IMG/VR virus record: IMGVR_UViG_3300028859_000017
Location: 16,323-80,322 of that record
Strand: one strand, 5' to 3'
DNA length: 64,000 nucleotides
Source of the DNA: a virus
Position numbers and translations under genes: made by a program. Numbering within the stretch: position 1 is the stretch's first letter; the number at the start of each line of letters is the position of its first letter. Shown one piece after another: positions 25,493 to 34,398 of the stretch. The notes under the pieces were generated by a model that saw only the letters and a list, made by a program, of their open reading frames with translations, had not been told where the DNA came from and ran no database searches.

Positions 25493-27415
25493 TTATTTAA
25501 AAATCTCTTCTGGTTCTGTTAATTTAGCTATCTTTTTTTCAGTTAGTGATACGGTACATCTAGAAGAGTCAGTCAATCCTACTAGACCTTCTTTTCTAAT
25601 ACTTTCCTGTAATGATAAAAGCTCTCTTGAATACCGTTTAACTTCACAAATAATATTCTCAGTTTCTATAAGTAAATCTCCTAAATGCCTTCTATTTTGT
25701 AATAGGGGCACTCCACCTACTTGTTCCATACCTTGCTGACCTCCCTGTACTTCTGGAGCCATTTCTTGACCTTGCTGAGGCATTTCTGGAGGAGCTTCCA
25801 TTCCACCACCCATTGCTGAACCTAAATCACCACCCATTGGCATTCCTCCACCCATAGCACCTTCACCACCTTGTTGAGGAGCTGTTGGGTCTATCTCAAA
25901 CATTTTTTCTATCTCTGAATCTGTTTTATGTAGTATATGTTTAGCAACCCAACGACGATTAACTCCAAAACCAGTATAACTACTAGCTAAGTTTAATAAC
26001 TCACTCTCAACTTCTATTCTGGCCTTTTCTTCAACATAAGAGGGTCTGGACATTACTAAACTGAAGGACTTTAAATCAGCCTTCTCTTGTATGCCCTTAA
26101 TAGCTAAATGAATTATACATAAATCTTTAATAGCCTCTAAATAATCTTCTTGTATATTCTGAATAGCCTTACTAAATGTCACATTCTGCTGAGATAACAT
26201 GCCCTTAGAAGACACATCACCCTCATAACCAAGGAAAGATTTAGGAACTTTAAGAGCAGCAAATAACCTATTATTAAGAAAAGACACATCTTCTATTTCA
26301 CCAACATTTGCTACACCCTGTAATTGTTCTACTTTAGTTGCTCCATTCTTCTGTATTGGAATGTAAAGATTAGCATTCATATCAAGTAGCTGATAACGCT
26401 CATTAAGTTTACCAGTTGGGTCAAAATATTCTTTTTTAGCTAAGGCATTTATCTGCTTCTTAACTATGTTTTCAGCATCAGCACCTTGGGCATTACCTAC
26501 ATCAACATAAAATACCAGCCTAGTTGGAGCTCTATTAAGTCTATAAATAATAAGAGAATCAAAAAGTAAATCTAATTTCTTCCAAGTATCAACTGCAGTA
26601 TCGAGAGGTGAACATCCATAGGGCGCGAAAAGACCACTTCCACGAAGTTTAAAATGAAGCATCTCATATTTAAGAAATGTAATCAGAGAAGATTCGTTTT
26701 CCTTATTGGCACTATCACCAGTCATATAGGGCAATGACAAGGTATTAAGATTTATATATGGATTTGTGGTGGTTGAACTAACATTAGCATTTTGTACTGC
26801 TGATTTAAGAACATCTAAATCCTGAACATATCCTATTAAAATTCCTTTTTCCTCTAAACGATACACAGAAATAGCATCAAGTTCCTTAATTCCTGTCACA
26901 CCAGCTACAGAATCTAATTTAAGAGCAGTAAAGTGGTCACCATACTTAACCATATTACGTATAATAGACCAACTTAAATAGTTATTTATACCAGTAGTCT
27001 CTAATAATTCTGATAATTCATCCTCTATATATTTTGAAGATGAATGAACACCTATAACTTTACCATCCTGATTCTTCTGGGTAGCTTCATTAGCATATAC
27101 ATCCAAAGCAGAAGCTATTAAATCAGAATCCATCCGATCGTAGGTCGCATATCTTGCATGTCGTAAAGTCTCTCTTTCCAGATACTTGTGGTAATTTTTT
27201 CCAAGCGAGTCCTCGGCGAAAATTGAACCTCTTCCAAGTCCCTTTTTTGAGATTACTGTGGGCTCAACCATAGGCTTAGCTGCTAATTCTCTATTAGTAG
27301 TAGATAGAGCTTTTTCTATAGAGCTTCTAGCATTAAACTCATTAGGTTTTGAATTACTAAAAATCCTACCTAGAGCAGTAAATATATTCTTTAGCTTAGA
27401 TTCATCATTTGCCAT
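25493..27415 (-). CDS. Portal protein, gp20-like
   Basis: 640 aa. Portal hallmarks include MDSDLIASALDVYANEAT near residue 100, WSIIRNMVKYGDHF, LNRAPTRLVFYVDVGN, YFDPTGKLNERYQLLDMNANLYIPI, LPGVANVGEIEDV-like LQGVANVGEIEDVSFL and ALKVPKSFLGYEGD. It forms the dodecameric DNA entry channel at one capsid vertex. Residues about 500-565 are a Gly/Met/Gln/Pro low-complexity insertion, unusual for the family. It is followed on the minus strand by head genes and preceded by an inserted HNH gene. Confidence 0.94.
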   Translation of the reverse strand: MANDESKLKNIFTALGRIFSNSKPNEFNARSSIEKALSTTNRELAAKPMVEPTVISKKGLGRGSIFAEDSLGKNYHKYLERETLRHARYATYDRMDSDLIASALDVYANEATQKNQDGKVIGVHSSSKYIEDELSELLETTGINNYLSWSIIRNMVKYGDHFTALKLDSVAGVTGIKELDAISVYRLEEKGILIGYVQDLDVLKSAVQNANVSSTTTNPYINLNTLSLPYMTGDSANKENESSLITFLKYEMLHFKLRGSGLFAPYGCSPLDTAVDTWKKLDLLFDSLIIYRLNRAPTRLVFYVDVGNAQGADAENIVKKQINALAKKEYFDPTGKLNERYQLLDMNANLYIPIQKNGATKVEQLQGVANVGEIEDVSFLNNRLFAALKVPKSFLGYEGDVSSKGMLSQQNVTFSKAIQNIQEDYLEAIKDLCIIHLAIKGIQEKADLKSFSLVMSRPSYVEEKARIEVESELLNLASSYTGFGVNRRWVAKHILHKTDSEIEKMFEIDPTAPQQGGEGAMGGGMPMGGDLGSAMGGGMEAPPEMPQQGQEMAPEVQGGQQGMEQVGGVPLLQNRRHLGDLLIETENIICEVKRYSRELLSLQESIRKEGLVGLTDSSRCTVSLTEKKIAKLTEPEEIFK

Positions 27416-27419
27416 AAAA

Positions 27420-28517
27420 TTAATTCCTTGATTTTACTTGCTCTAATAACTTTTCTGCCAATTCTTCATCATAGAGTTTTGATACTCCTTTATGAGTTTT
27501 ATATAAGTGACATGTTCTACACACTATTATTAGATTGTCCAAGTCCTTTATTTTTTCTGGAGCCACACTTTTGGGAATTATATGGTGACATTCTAACCTA
27601 TTAGCTGTTGTATCCTGACAACCACATAATTGACATTTATAATTATCTCTCTCAAGTACTTGTGGCTTTAAAACTCTTGACACATACCAGGCTATGCTTA
27701 TATTATTTTTATAATTAATATCTATCTTACATCTACTTGTAGTATATTCAGTGGCTTTTTGTATAATTTCCTTTTTATGCTCTTTATAATACTTAGAATA
27801 CCATACTTTATGTTGCTTTATTATGGCTTCTTTATGTTCTTCGTTATAAGTTTTTTGATACTCTTTTATTCTTTCTAAATTATTTAATTTATATATTTTA
27901 TTGGCTAAGCTTACTTTTTCTTTATTTATTTCTACATAAACTTTCTTTTTTAACTGTAATTCCTTTATATGAGTTTTATAATATACTCTAGTATACTCTT
28001 TTATTTGTTCTGAATGAGCTAACCTATATATTTTTTTCTTCTGTAAAATAATAGACCTATTATCATTACGATATTTCCTATTATAAACTTGTCTACATTC
28101 ATTACAATAGTGATATAATCCATTCTTTACTGCTTTATCTTCAGCAAAATAGGTTTTATTTTTTTCTACTCCACAGATAGAGCATTTTTGAACCTCAGTA
28201 ACTACAGCATCTACTCTTAGTTTGTTTTGTTTTTGATACAAAGATACCTTAGTTTTATTACATTCCTTACAAATTACACTATATCCATCTTTTTTATATT
28301 TATCCTTGGCAAATTCTTTTACATTTTTTTCTATATTACATTTAGTACATTGCTTAACTGTAATTTCCTTATTTACAATACTACAGCCATAAGTTTTAGA
28401 GTATTCTTTTACACACACCTTACACCAAATCTGTAAGCTATCTTTTGTTTTGGAATGCCTACCAAAAAAACTAGTATCCTTCTCAATACCACATTTTGAA
28501 CATGTTTTTACTGGCAT
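27420..28517 (-). CDS. HNH homing endonuclease with three CxxC zinc modules and a charged repeat linker
   Basis: 365 aa from ATG 28517, chosen over an upstream TTG because GAGGT lies seven bases before it. The N-terminal third has three C-x2-C ... C-x2-C modules (CSKCGIEKD, CTKCNIEKN, CSICGVEKN), each about 45 residues. The middle third is a Lys/Tyr/Glu-rich helical linker of repeated YKxHxKEI-like units. The C-terminus is an HNH nuclease: CQLCGCQDTTANRLECHHIIP, then NLIIVCRTCHLYKTH. It is inserted between terminase large subunit and portal and has its own CGATA element about 20 bases upstream. Confidence 0.88.
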   Translation of the reverse strand: MPVKTCSKCGIEKDTSFFGRHSKTKDSLQIWCKVCVKEYSKTYGCSIVNKEITVKQCTKCNIEKNVKEFAKDKYKKDGYSVICKECNKTKVSLYQKQNKLRVDAVVTEVQKCSICGVEKNKTYFAEDKAVKNGLYHYCNECRQVYNRKYRNDNRSIILQKKKIYRLAHSEQIKEYTRVYYKTHIKELQLKKKVYVEINKEKVSLANKIYKLNNLERIKEYQKTYNEEHKEAIIKQHKVWYSKYYKEHKKEIIQKATEYTTSRCKIDINYKNNISIAWYVSRVLKPQVLERDNYKCQLCGCQDTTANRLECHHIIPKSVAPEKIKDLDNLIIVCRTCHLYKTHKGVSKLYDEELAEKLLEQVKSRN

Positions 28518-28536
28518 ATCACATACCTCTACATAC

Positions 28537-28548
28537 AATATCGGTAAA
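28537..28548 (-). promoter_or_regulatory. CGATA element (TTTACCGATATT)
   Basis: Exact minus-strand match to TTTRYCGATAHT, ending about 20 bases before the HNH gene start, with GAGGT in between. It provides the inserted gene with a promoter-like signal independent of the terminase operon. Confidence 0.62.
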
Positions 28549-28565
28549 TCCTATTCATACTGTAG

Positions 28566-30545
28566 CTATCTATTACGATTACTGAAGAAATTATTATGCA
28601 TTTCTGTGAGGGCTCTAAATTCCTCACTAAATATGTCATCTACTGAAAACTTTCTAGCTGTTGGAATAAGTGATATACTCTCTGCTAAACTATAACTATT
28701 ATCAAGTATTAAGCCTCCCATATTACCTATGAGGTCCTCTGCTGCTCTTTCACGTTCCCATTGCTCTACAGGATGTTGAAGGTCTAAATCCTCTACTCCA
28801 GTACCATCATATTCACCAGATTTTATTTTGTGATATAATATAAGTCTACTCTCCAACATATCCTTAGATATACCCATCTTATTAGAATGATACTCTAAAT
28901 ACTCATCACTATATCTGCCATTCATAAGAGAAGAACTAGCATCATATATTACATTAGAGTCTTCTTGAGGTCTATGAATATGTTCTTTTGGTGTTAGAGA
29001 AACAACAGCTAATGATAGAGCCAATACAGCATCATCATTACCGTGCTTAGCTTCCATTTTTCTAGAGCCATCAGAATATATGGCACCAGCTGTAAAATTC
29101 TGCATTTGTAATTGTAATCTAGAACTATGTAAATTAGAGGCATTGGCTGTATTATTATAAAATAATAATAACTTTTCTATAAGTAAAGACCTAGTTGCTC
29201 TATTAGTCTGAAATCCTGGAGTTCCTTTAATTGGATCATACCATATATTATTATATCTTTTTTGTTCTAATAAATAAAATACCATTTCTGAATAAGAGTT
29301 AGCTTCTATAACTAATATAGCATTATTGTAGTGTCTACCAGCACGTATTAGAATATCTACAAATACTTCAGTTGGTAATTTTCCAATATATTCAGCACAT
29401 TGTTCATAAGTATCTTGGTCGATAACTTGGAAACTAGTATAATCCTTTGCTGTAGGTTTATTAGAGGCACAATCTACCCCTATTATATATTTTCTATTTT
29501 GTTCTGCTTTTTTCCATACAAGAAAAGTATCCTCATAAGTAGCTCCACCATATATTTGATTTAATATAGGCACATTATAATTTATAGCTGCTAATGCTTT
29601 TACATCAAATAATGAAAATAAATTTACCTGGAAAGCACAAAGATACTCTTGTTTAAACTTCTCTTCATTACCATTATCAAGTCTAATCTGGTCCTGTCTA
29701 AAGTTAGGATTCTTTGTAAATATAGATGAAACTGTCCAAGGTAATTCAAATAACTTCCAATTAGTCTCTCCAGGTTTATTTAAAGTTTTATTTGCTTGAG
29801 CAGTTGATACAGTTCTATAAAACCAATTTTCTGGTGAATTACCATTAGGAGTACTAATAGCAATAAGTTTACCATCAGAAGCAGCCACAGTAGGACCAAT
29901 AGCTTTCACAACTTCATCACAATCCTTGACGAAAGCTGCTTCATCAAGTAATACAAGAGTGGCAGAGAACGAACGAGCAGCATTGGCATTTGAAGTAATG
30001 GCTTTTATTCTGGATTTAGTATCAAATTCTACTTCACTTTTACTATATAAAGTACAAGAAGGCTTTAGCCACTCAGGGAGAAACTCGTAAGCTGTTTTAA
30101 GCTTTACAATAAACTCTTCTGCTGATTCTCTTCTATGGGCAACAATTAAACATCTTTTACCAGTTGAAAATATAGAAAACCAAAGAGCATAAAACATTAG
30201 AGATGTAGAAACACCTAACTGTCTTGCCTTTACAGTAATGACATATTTTTCATCAACAAAGGCTCTTAATAAAGTTCTCTGATATGGCTCCAAAACCATA
30301 GGGATTATGCCAGCCCCACCCGGACCGGTTATAAATCCATAAGTATTAGCAAAATATTCAATACTTTCAATACATTTCTTACGTTCTGTCTCAATATATT
30401 CTATTAAACAAGCCTTAATCTCATCTTCATTCTTGCCTTCAACTCTCCAATGCTTTATAAGTCTCTGTGGCTCATAGGAAATATGATGCTTGTCTTCAAC
30501 TTCATGCTGATATTTCTTTGCTAAAACTTTTTTACCTGATGCCAT
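28566..30545 (-). CDS. Terminase large subunit, gp17-like
   Basis: 659 aa, similar to T4 gp17 (610). The ATPase domain has Walker A KARQLGVST at 106-114 and Walker B LVLLDE at 197-202, followed by the coupling motif region AISTPNG. The nuclease domain has GVDCASNKPTAKDYTSF with the first catalytic Asp and a second acidic site in HGNDDAVLALSLA. The enzyme cuts and translocates DNA into the prohead through the portal. The start (ATG 30545) is one base from the stop of the inserted zinc-array nuclease, which also supplies its ribosome site. Confidence 0.95.
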   Translation of the reverse strand: MASGKKVLAKKYQHEVEDKHHISYEPQRLIKHWRVEGKNEDEIKACLIEYIETERKKCIESIEYFANTYGFITGPGGAGIIPMVLEPYQRTLLRAFVDEKYVITVKARQLGVSTSLMFYALWFSIFSTGKRCLIVAHRRESAEEFIVKLKTAYEFLPEWLKPSCTLYSKSEVEFDTKSRIKAITSNANAARSFSATLVLLDEAAFVKDCDEVVKAIGPTVAASDGKLIAISTPNGNSPENWFYRTVSTAQANKTLNKPGETNWKLFELPWTVSSIFTKNPNFRQDQIRLDNGNEEKFKQEYLCAFQVNLFSLFDVKALAAINYNVPILNQIYGGATYEDTFLVWKKAEQNRKYIIGVDCASNKPTAKDYTSFQVIDQDTYEQCAEYIGKLPTEVFVDILIRAGRHYNNAILVIEANSYSEMVFYLLEQKRYNNIWYDPIKGTPGFQTNRATRSLLIEKLLLFYNNTANASNLHSSRLQLQMQNFTAGAIYSDGSRKMEAKHGNDDAVLALSLAVVSLTPKEHIHRPQEDSNVIYDASSSLMNGRYSDEYLEYHSNKMGISKDMLESRLILYHKIKSGEYDGTGVEDLDLQHPVEQWERERAAEDLIGNMGGLILDNSYSLAESISLIPTARKFSVDDIFSEEFRALTEMHNNFFSNRNR

Positions 30546-30546
30546 A

Positions 30547-31440
30547 TTATCTACCTATTATATCACTTATATCACTTATATAACTCTCTAAATTTTTCTC
30601 TTCTGTATAGGGTATTATGATTAGTTTTATATTATTCTCTTTGGCATATATCACTTTATCCATATCACGTTGTTTAGCTTTTAAATGCTGTTCTTCTGTT
30701 TTTTGAAAAAAATTTGGAAATATATAGTGCTGATAACCATGATACTCAAATGCTATTTTATGTTCTTCATTATAACCATCCCATTGATATCTATGTTTAT
30801 TATATTTAAAATTAGTCTTTATAAATTTAATATTTAGTTTTTGTTCTAATAACTCTTTACATTTATACTCTGTCTTAAAAGAGGCACATTCAGGACACCA
30901 TTGCCTTTGATCCTTTATAGCATGCCATATAGCATGCCATATAGCATGCCATTGATGACCCTCTTTACATTCCCATAGCATTTTAGTATTATTGTTTATA
31001 TAAACAGAGTCTAAACATTTTCCATTTCTTGATTTAGCATAATTACAGCACTCAGAAATATCGGATTTAACATTCCCGCAGCAATATGGGCACCAAGTAT
31101 TATCTGAGTTAACTACATGCCAACAAGAAAACCATGAGTGACCACTACTACATTCCCACTCCATCTTAGCTTTATTATTGGTGTAGTTAGTTGACTTCAG
31201 TTTTCCTCCTCTAGCTATAGCATAGGCTTGTAAAATCTCTATTGAAGTCCTAACACAACTATTACAAGTAGGACACCAAGTATTATGAAAGCTTACCTCA
31301 CTCCAGTTAGCCTTCCACTGATGACCCTTCTCACATTCCCATAACATCTTTGTTCTATTATTTATATAAACAATATCCAAGCATTTACCATTCTTAGATT
31401 TAGCATGCTCTTGACATACCTCTATAGTTCCTCTTCTCAC
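30547..31440 (-). CDS. Zinc-ribbon-array homing-type nuclease (family A, copy 2)
   Basis: 297 aa from a GTG start at 31440; AGGAG lies five bases upstream, inside the end of the terminase small subunit gene. Three zinc-ribbon units (WECEKGHQWKANW..WCPTC, WECSSGHSWFSCW..WCPYC, WECKEGHQWHAIW..WCPEC) precede the same C-terminal nuclease domain as copies 1 and 3 (FKTEYKCKELLE, RYQWDGYN, FEYHGYQHY, RDMDKVIYA, LIIIPY). The third unit is expanded by a triplicated HAIW. It sits precisely between small and large terminase genes with no visible damage to either. Confidence 0.75.
   Translation of the reverse strand: MRRGTIEVCQEHAKSKNGKCLDIVYINNRTKMLWECEKGHQWKANWSEVSFHNTWCPTCNSCVRTSIEILQAYAIARGGKLKSTNYTNNKAKMEWECSSGHSWFSCWHVVNSDNTWCPYCCGNVKSDISECCNYAKSRNGKCLDSVYINNNTKMLWECKEGHQWHAIWHAIWHAIKDQRQWCPECASFKTEYKCKELLEQKLNIKFIKTNFKYNKHRYQWDGYNEEHKIAFEYHGYQHYIFPNFFQKTEEQHLKAKQRDMDKVIYAKENNIKLIIIPYTEEKNLESYISDISDIIGR
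30917..30952 (-). repeat. Three perfect 12-base tandem repeats
   Basis: The plus-strand unit ATAGCATGCCAT occurs three times in a row, encoding the HAIW HAIW HAI expansion in the third zinc unit of the nuclease gene. Other copies of the unit have a single WEANW-type segment here, so this is a local slippage expansion that keeps the frame. Confidence 0.85.
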
Positions 31441-31442
31441 TA

Positions 31443-31973
31443 CTACTCCTCTGATAGCAAATCAGTTATTGACGATTCCTTTAATGTATTTTTAGTATTT
31501 AAATGCTCTGTTTCAAAATCTAAAGAATCTTCAGCATCTATATCAATAGTTGTAAAAGGTAAAGTCTGTTGATGTGATTTTTTTTCATTTATAGATTTTT
31601 GTGTAGACACTGTAGCCCCTAAAGCCGCTCCCAAACCAATACCAGAGAGTATAGAATCAATATCGGTACCCTGAGACTTTTTCTTAGTACTAACATCAAT
31701 ACTTTTATCACTAACCAGAGTCTTAAGAATGTCATTACGTTTCTTAAAGGTATCCATTCTAATTTCATAGAATCTAGCTAAAGCTATTGCTAAAACAGCA
31801 TCAGTAGATTGTACCACCCTATCTTGGAGAATTTCGACAATAGCATCTAAGTCTGATGAAACTATTTCTAACTCACTAAGTTGTTTAGCTACTTCATCAT
31901 CTACTATGTTATTAGTTTTATCTATTCTTGACTCAGTTTTATTCTTCTTTATTTGTGGAGTAGTATCTGACAT
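31443..31973 (-). CDS. Probable terminase small subunit, gp16-like
   Basis: 176 aa, close to T4 gp16 (164). The central region (about 28-95) is helical and heptad-like (EVAKQLSELEIVSSDLDAIVEIL, ALARFYEIRMDTFKKRNDIL), consistent with the oligomerising helices of small terminases. The C-terminus is polar. It precedes the large subunit gene, separated only by the inserted nuclease. Assignment rests on size, helical content and position. Confidence 0.6.
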   Translation of the reverse strand: MSDTTPQIKKNKTESRIDKTNNIVDDEVAKQLSELEIVSSDLDAIVEILQDRVVQSTDAVLAIALARFYEIRMDTFKKRNDILKTLVSDKSIDVSTKKKSQGTDIDSILSGIGLGAALGATVSTQKSINEKKSHQQTLPFTTIDIDAEDSLDFETEHLNTKNTLKESSITDLLSEE

Positions 31974-31974
31974 C

Positions 31975-33291
31975 TTATAACTTTCTAAAAATTGTAATCA
32001 TTCTAAATCTATGATTAGTAGACTTACACATTCCTATTACAGCCTCTAAACTAAATTCATCCTTTCTATACATTGGAAGAACTTGGTCTAACCATACAAC
32101 ATAAGTTCCAGATACTAGCCCTCTTCCTAAGGCCTTCATTACTTTATTTCGTTTAATCATAGTAGTTTGATAGTGGTCACAATCCTCAACTGAATATGGA
32201 GGGTCTGCTAATACTAAATCAAAAGTAGCTAATGGAACATTAAGTAGTGATTGAGCATCGTCTACATAATCAGGATTATTAGCTGGATTTATATCTACAG
32301 TCTTACCAGGAAATATAACTGTATCAACTTTACCAGAAAACAAATGAAGAACATTCAATTTATCAGGAAAAAGTGCCTTAATACGTTTTAAATAGCCAGC
32401 TGGGTATGAATTATGAGAAGCCAAACCATAGGCTACAAAAGTTTTTGACTCTGTATTCATACCAATAAATTCATGGTCGGAATTAGTTGGAGTTATACAT
32501 TTAATTTTAATAACTCCATTTTTTATTGGTAATTTCGAATTTATCCAGCCATTTAACATTCTAATTGGCCTAGTAATTCCAAGAAGCATTAATGAATCTG
32601 AAAAATTGTTAGTTCTTGTTTCACATTGAACTTTGCCAGTTTTTCTGTGCCTCTCTTTAGAAACAAATGGAACTTTAAGCAATGTCAAAATATCTATTAT
32701 TTTACTTTGTACTAATCCTGGATTCTGTGTTATATTAATACGAAGCCCCGCGCCGGAATCTAAATTGCCTTCTCCATCAATAATTCCACCTAACCAACCA
32801 GCATCATTACTGTTGTCTACATTATCCCATTGATTACATACCGCTCTAATTAAATCTCCATTTTTAAGCTCATCTGCCCTTCTCCATGTAGTTCTATTTT
32901 TTGGTTTACTATTCCCATTAACTAGCCAAAGATGACTATTACTACAGATAAAATTCCTCCCGTCTTCTAATTCAATTTTTATTCCCGGTAAAGTTACTGG
33001 TCCCACATCAATTACCTTTGTTGGGTATACTGCTCTTTTATTTAAATTAATAATAGTTTCGTCAAATCCAACAAGCATATCACCCGCTTTGACTTTGGAC
33101 ATAGGAATCCATCGTAAATCAGCAGTAAGCACTGGAGCATCTGGTGCCAAACAGCCATAATAATCTTTTCTTGCTTGATAGTTATTGCCCATAATCCAAG
33201 TCCCTACAACCCTATCATCCTCTCCTATAAATAAAGACTTAGGAAATCCTGTCTCTTTTACATAATTTTCTATTCTTTCTTCCCAGTTCAT
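31975..33291 (-). CDS. DPPY-motif DNA methyltransferase-like protein interrupted by an intein
   Basis: The frame encodes 438 aa: a 46-aa N-extein, a 248-aa intein (residues 47-294) and a 144-aa C-extein. After splicing the host protein would be 190 aa. It has LNVLHLFSGKVD (SAM-binding motif I-like), DDAQSLLNVPLATFDLVLADPPY with DPPY at 363-366 of the precursor, and TYVVWLDQVLPMY. This fits a small adenine- or N4-cytosine-type DNA methyltransferase. The exact base modified is unknown. It lies between the sigma-factor and terminase genes in one operon; start ATG 33291. Confidence 0.75.
   Translation of the reverse strand: MNWEERIENYVKETGFPKSLFIGEDDRVVGTWIMGNNYQARKDYYGCLAPDAPVLTADLRWIPMSKVKAGDMLVGFDETIINLNKRAVYPTKVIDVGPVTLPGIKIELEDGRNFICSNSHLWLVNGNSKPKNRTTWRRADELKNGDLIRAVCNQWDNVDNSNDAGWLGGIIDGEGNLDSGAGLRINITQNPGLVQSKIIDILTLLKVPFVSKERHRKTGKVQCETRTNNFSDSLMLLGITRPIRMLNGWINSKLPIKNGVIKIKCITPTNSDHEFIGMNTESKTFVAYGLASHNSYPAGYLKRIKALFPDKLNVLHLFSGKVDTVIFPGKTVDINPANNPDYVDDAQSLLNVPLATFDLVLADPPYSVEDCDHYQTTMIKRNKVMKALGRGLVSGTYVVWLDQVLPMYRKDEFSLEAVIGMCKSTNHRFRMITIFRKL
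32410..33153 (-). other. Intein with a single LAGLIDADG motif
   Basis: It begins with Cys47 (CLAPDAPVLTAD, block A), has block B with a conserved His at 120 (FICSNSH), and one LAGLIDADG-type motif, WLGGIIDGEG, at 166-175. It ends with VAYGLASHN followed by Ser, giving the penultimate His, terminal Asn and Ser+1 needed for splicing. At 248 aa it is longer than mini-inteins but shorter than usual two-motif endonuclease inteins. A locally GC-rich stretch near 32745-32765 differs from the AT-rich surroundings, suggesting foreign origin. Confidence 0.88.
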
Positions 33292-33292
33292 A

Positions 33293-34273
33293 TCATTCCT
33301 TATCTTCTATACTATCTGAAACATTTTGCTTTTGAGAGAATATTATTAGAGGTCCAAATGTCTCTTTTAATAACTCAAGAGCATCCTGAACCTCTTTTAT
33401 CTTAACACCACATTCATTTTTTAAAGTAAATACTAAATTATTTGCTAATCGTGGCCCTGCTTCTGGTATATGAATAAGTTCCAATAATTTTGTTATTATT
33501 TTTTTATTTAAAGGAGTTATTAAATCATCTTCTATGTTTGATAAATACTCTAAAACTAATAAAAATTCCTGGAAAATTATAGGGGCATCAGTAGAAAGAT
33601 AGGCTTCATTACCAAATAATCGTGAAATATTATCATAACTAACATTAGTGATTCGTTCAGCACCATAGTTCATAGTAATTGTAGTTATACCATAGTTTAA
33701 AATCATTACAAAATATGTGAATACTCTGGCATAAATTGGATTACCCCTATCATCAGTTCCTACAACTCTATTAGGGTCAAACTTATCCATGGCCTGAATA
33801 ATTTTTAATATGGCACTTTGAAAAATTTCCTCATATGCTAACCCATGCTTATGACGGGCATATTTGAAGATTACCCCATCGATAAGCTGATAACAATAAG
33901 TTAAAAAATCATTCCTATCATTATAGTCTTTACTATCATGCCATTTAGTCCATAAATATTTTCCTACATCCTCTATAAAATAGTTATTAGACTTCTTTCC
34001 TCTTTTCTTTTTATCGGCAAGTTCTGGATATCTTTCAGGATATAAGCTATATGCCTTTAATAGAAAAGAAGAACTATACTTATTATTAGGAAATTTATCA
34101 AGCATTTCACCAATAATTCGTTTTTCCATAAAGTCCACATCAATTTTAGAATATAGAATTACTCTATATCCGTGCTTAACATCTTTTCCAATATCATCTC
34201 GGTCTATGCCAAGATTATCATATATATTTTCATAAGTTGGTAAATTTACTTCAAAATTATTATCTATTTCCAA
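33293..34273 (-). CDS. Late sigma factor, gp55-like
   Basis: 326 aa. Residues about 140-205 hold a sigma region 2-like stretch (YEEIFQSAILKIIQAMDKFDPNR ... VFTYFVMILNYGITTITMNYG). It corresponds to the core-binding and -10-recognising part of sigma-70 relatives, as in T4 gp55. No region 4 is evident, which also fits gp55. It would direct host RNA polymerase to phage late promoters. The start appears to be TTG 34273 (GAAGG six bases upstream); the nearby ATG at 34278 is out of frame and stops after four codons. A CGATA element lies about 35 bases upstream. Confidence 0.75.
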   Translation of the reverse strand: MEIDNNFEVNLPTYENIYDNLGIDRDDIGKDVKHGYRVILYSKIDVDFMEKRIIGEMLDKFPNNKYSSSFLLKAYSLYPERYPELADKKKRGKKSNNYFIEDVGKYLWTKWHDSKDYNDRNDFLTYCYQLIDGVIFKYARHKHGLAYEEIFQSAILKIIQAMDKFDPNRVVGTDDRGNPIYARVFTYFVMILNYGITTITMNYGAERITNVSYDNISRLFGNEAYLSTDAPIIFQEFLLVLEYLSNIEDDLITPLNKKIITKLLELIHIPEAGPRLANNLVFTLKNECGVKIKEVQDALELLKETFGPLIIFSQKQNVSDSIEDKE

Positions 34274-34307
34274 AGCATACCTTCTTTAATTACTTAATTA
34301 TAACTAC

Positions 34308-34320
34308 AATATCGGATAAA
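34308..34320 (-). promoter_or_regulatory. CGATA element with one extra base (TTTATCCGATATT)
   Basis: Minus-strand variant of TTTRYCGATAHT with one inserted base, about 35 bases before the TTG start of the sigma gene. It lies downstream of a terminator, so it would restart transcription for the sigma, methyltransferase and terminase operon. Confidence 0.5.
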
Positions 34321-34339
34321 CTAAATTAATTCTTAATAT

Positions 34340-34373
34340 AAAAATACCCTAATTTAGTAAGAATTAGGGTATT
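34340..34373 (-). terminator. Terminator after zinc-array nuclease copy 3
   Basis: Twelve-base arms AATACCCTAATT and AATTAGGGTATT with a 7-base loop; on the minus strand the stem runs into TTTTTATATT. It separates the UvsX/nuclease unit from the sigma-factor operon. Confidence 0.85.
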
Positions 34374-34398
34374 CAATATAGTAAGTAAGAAATAAAAA

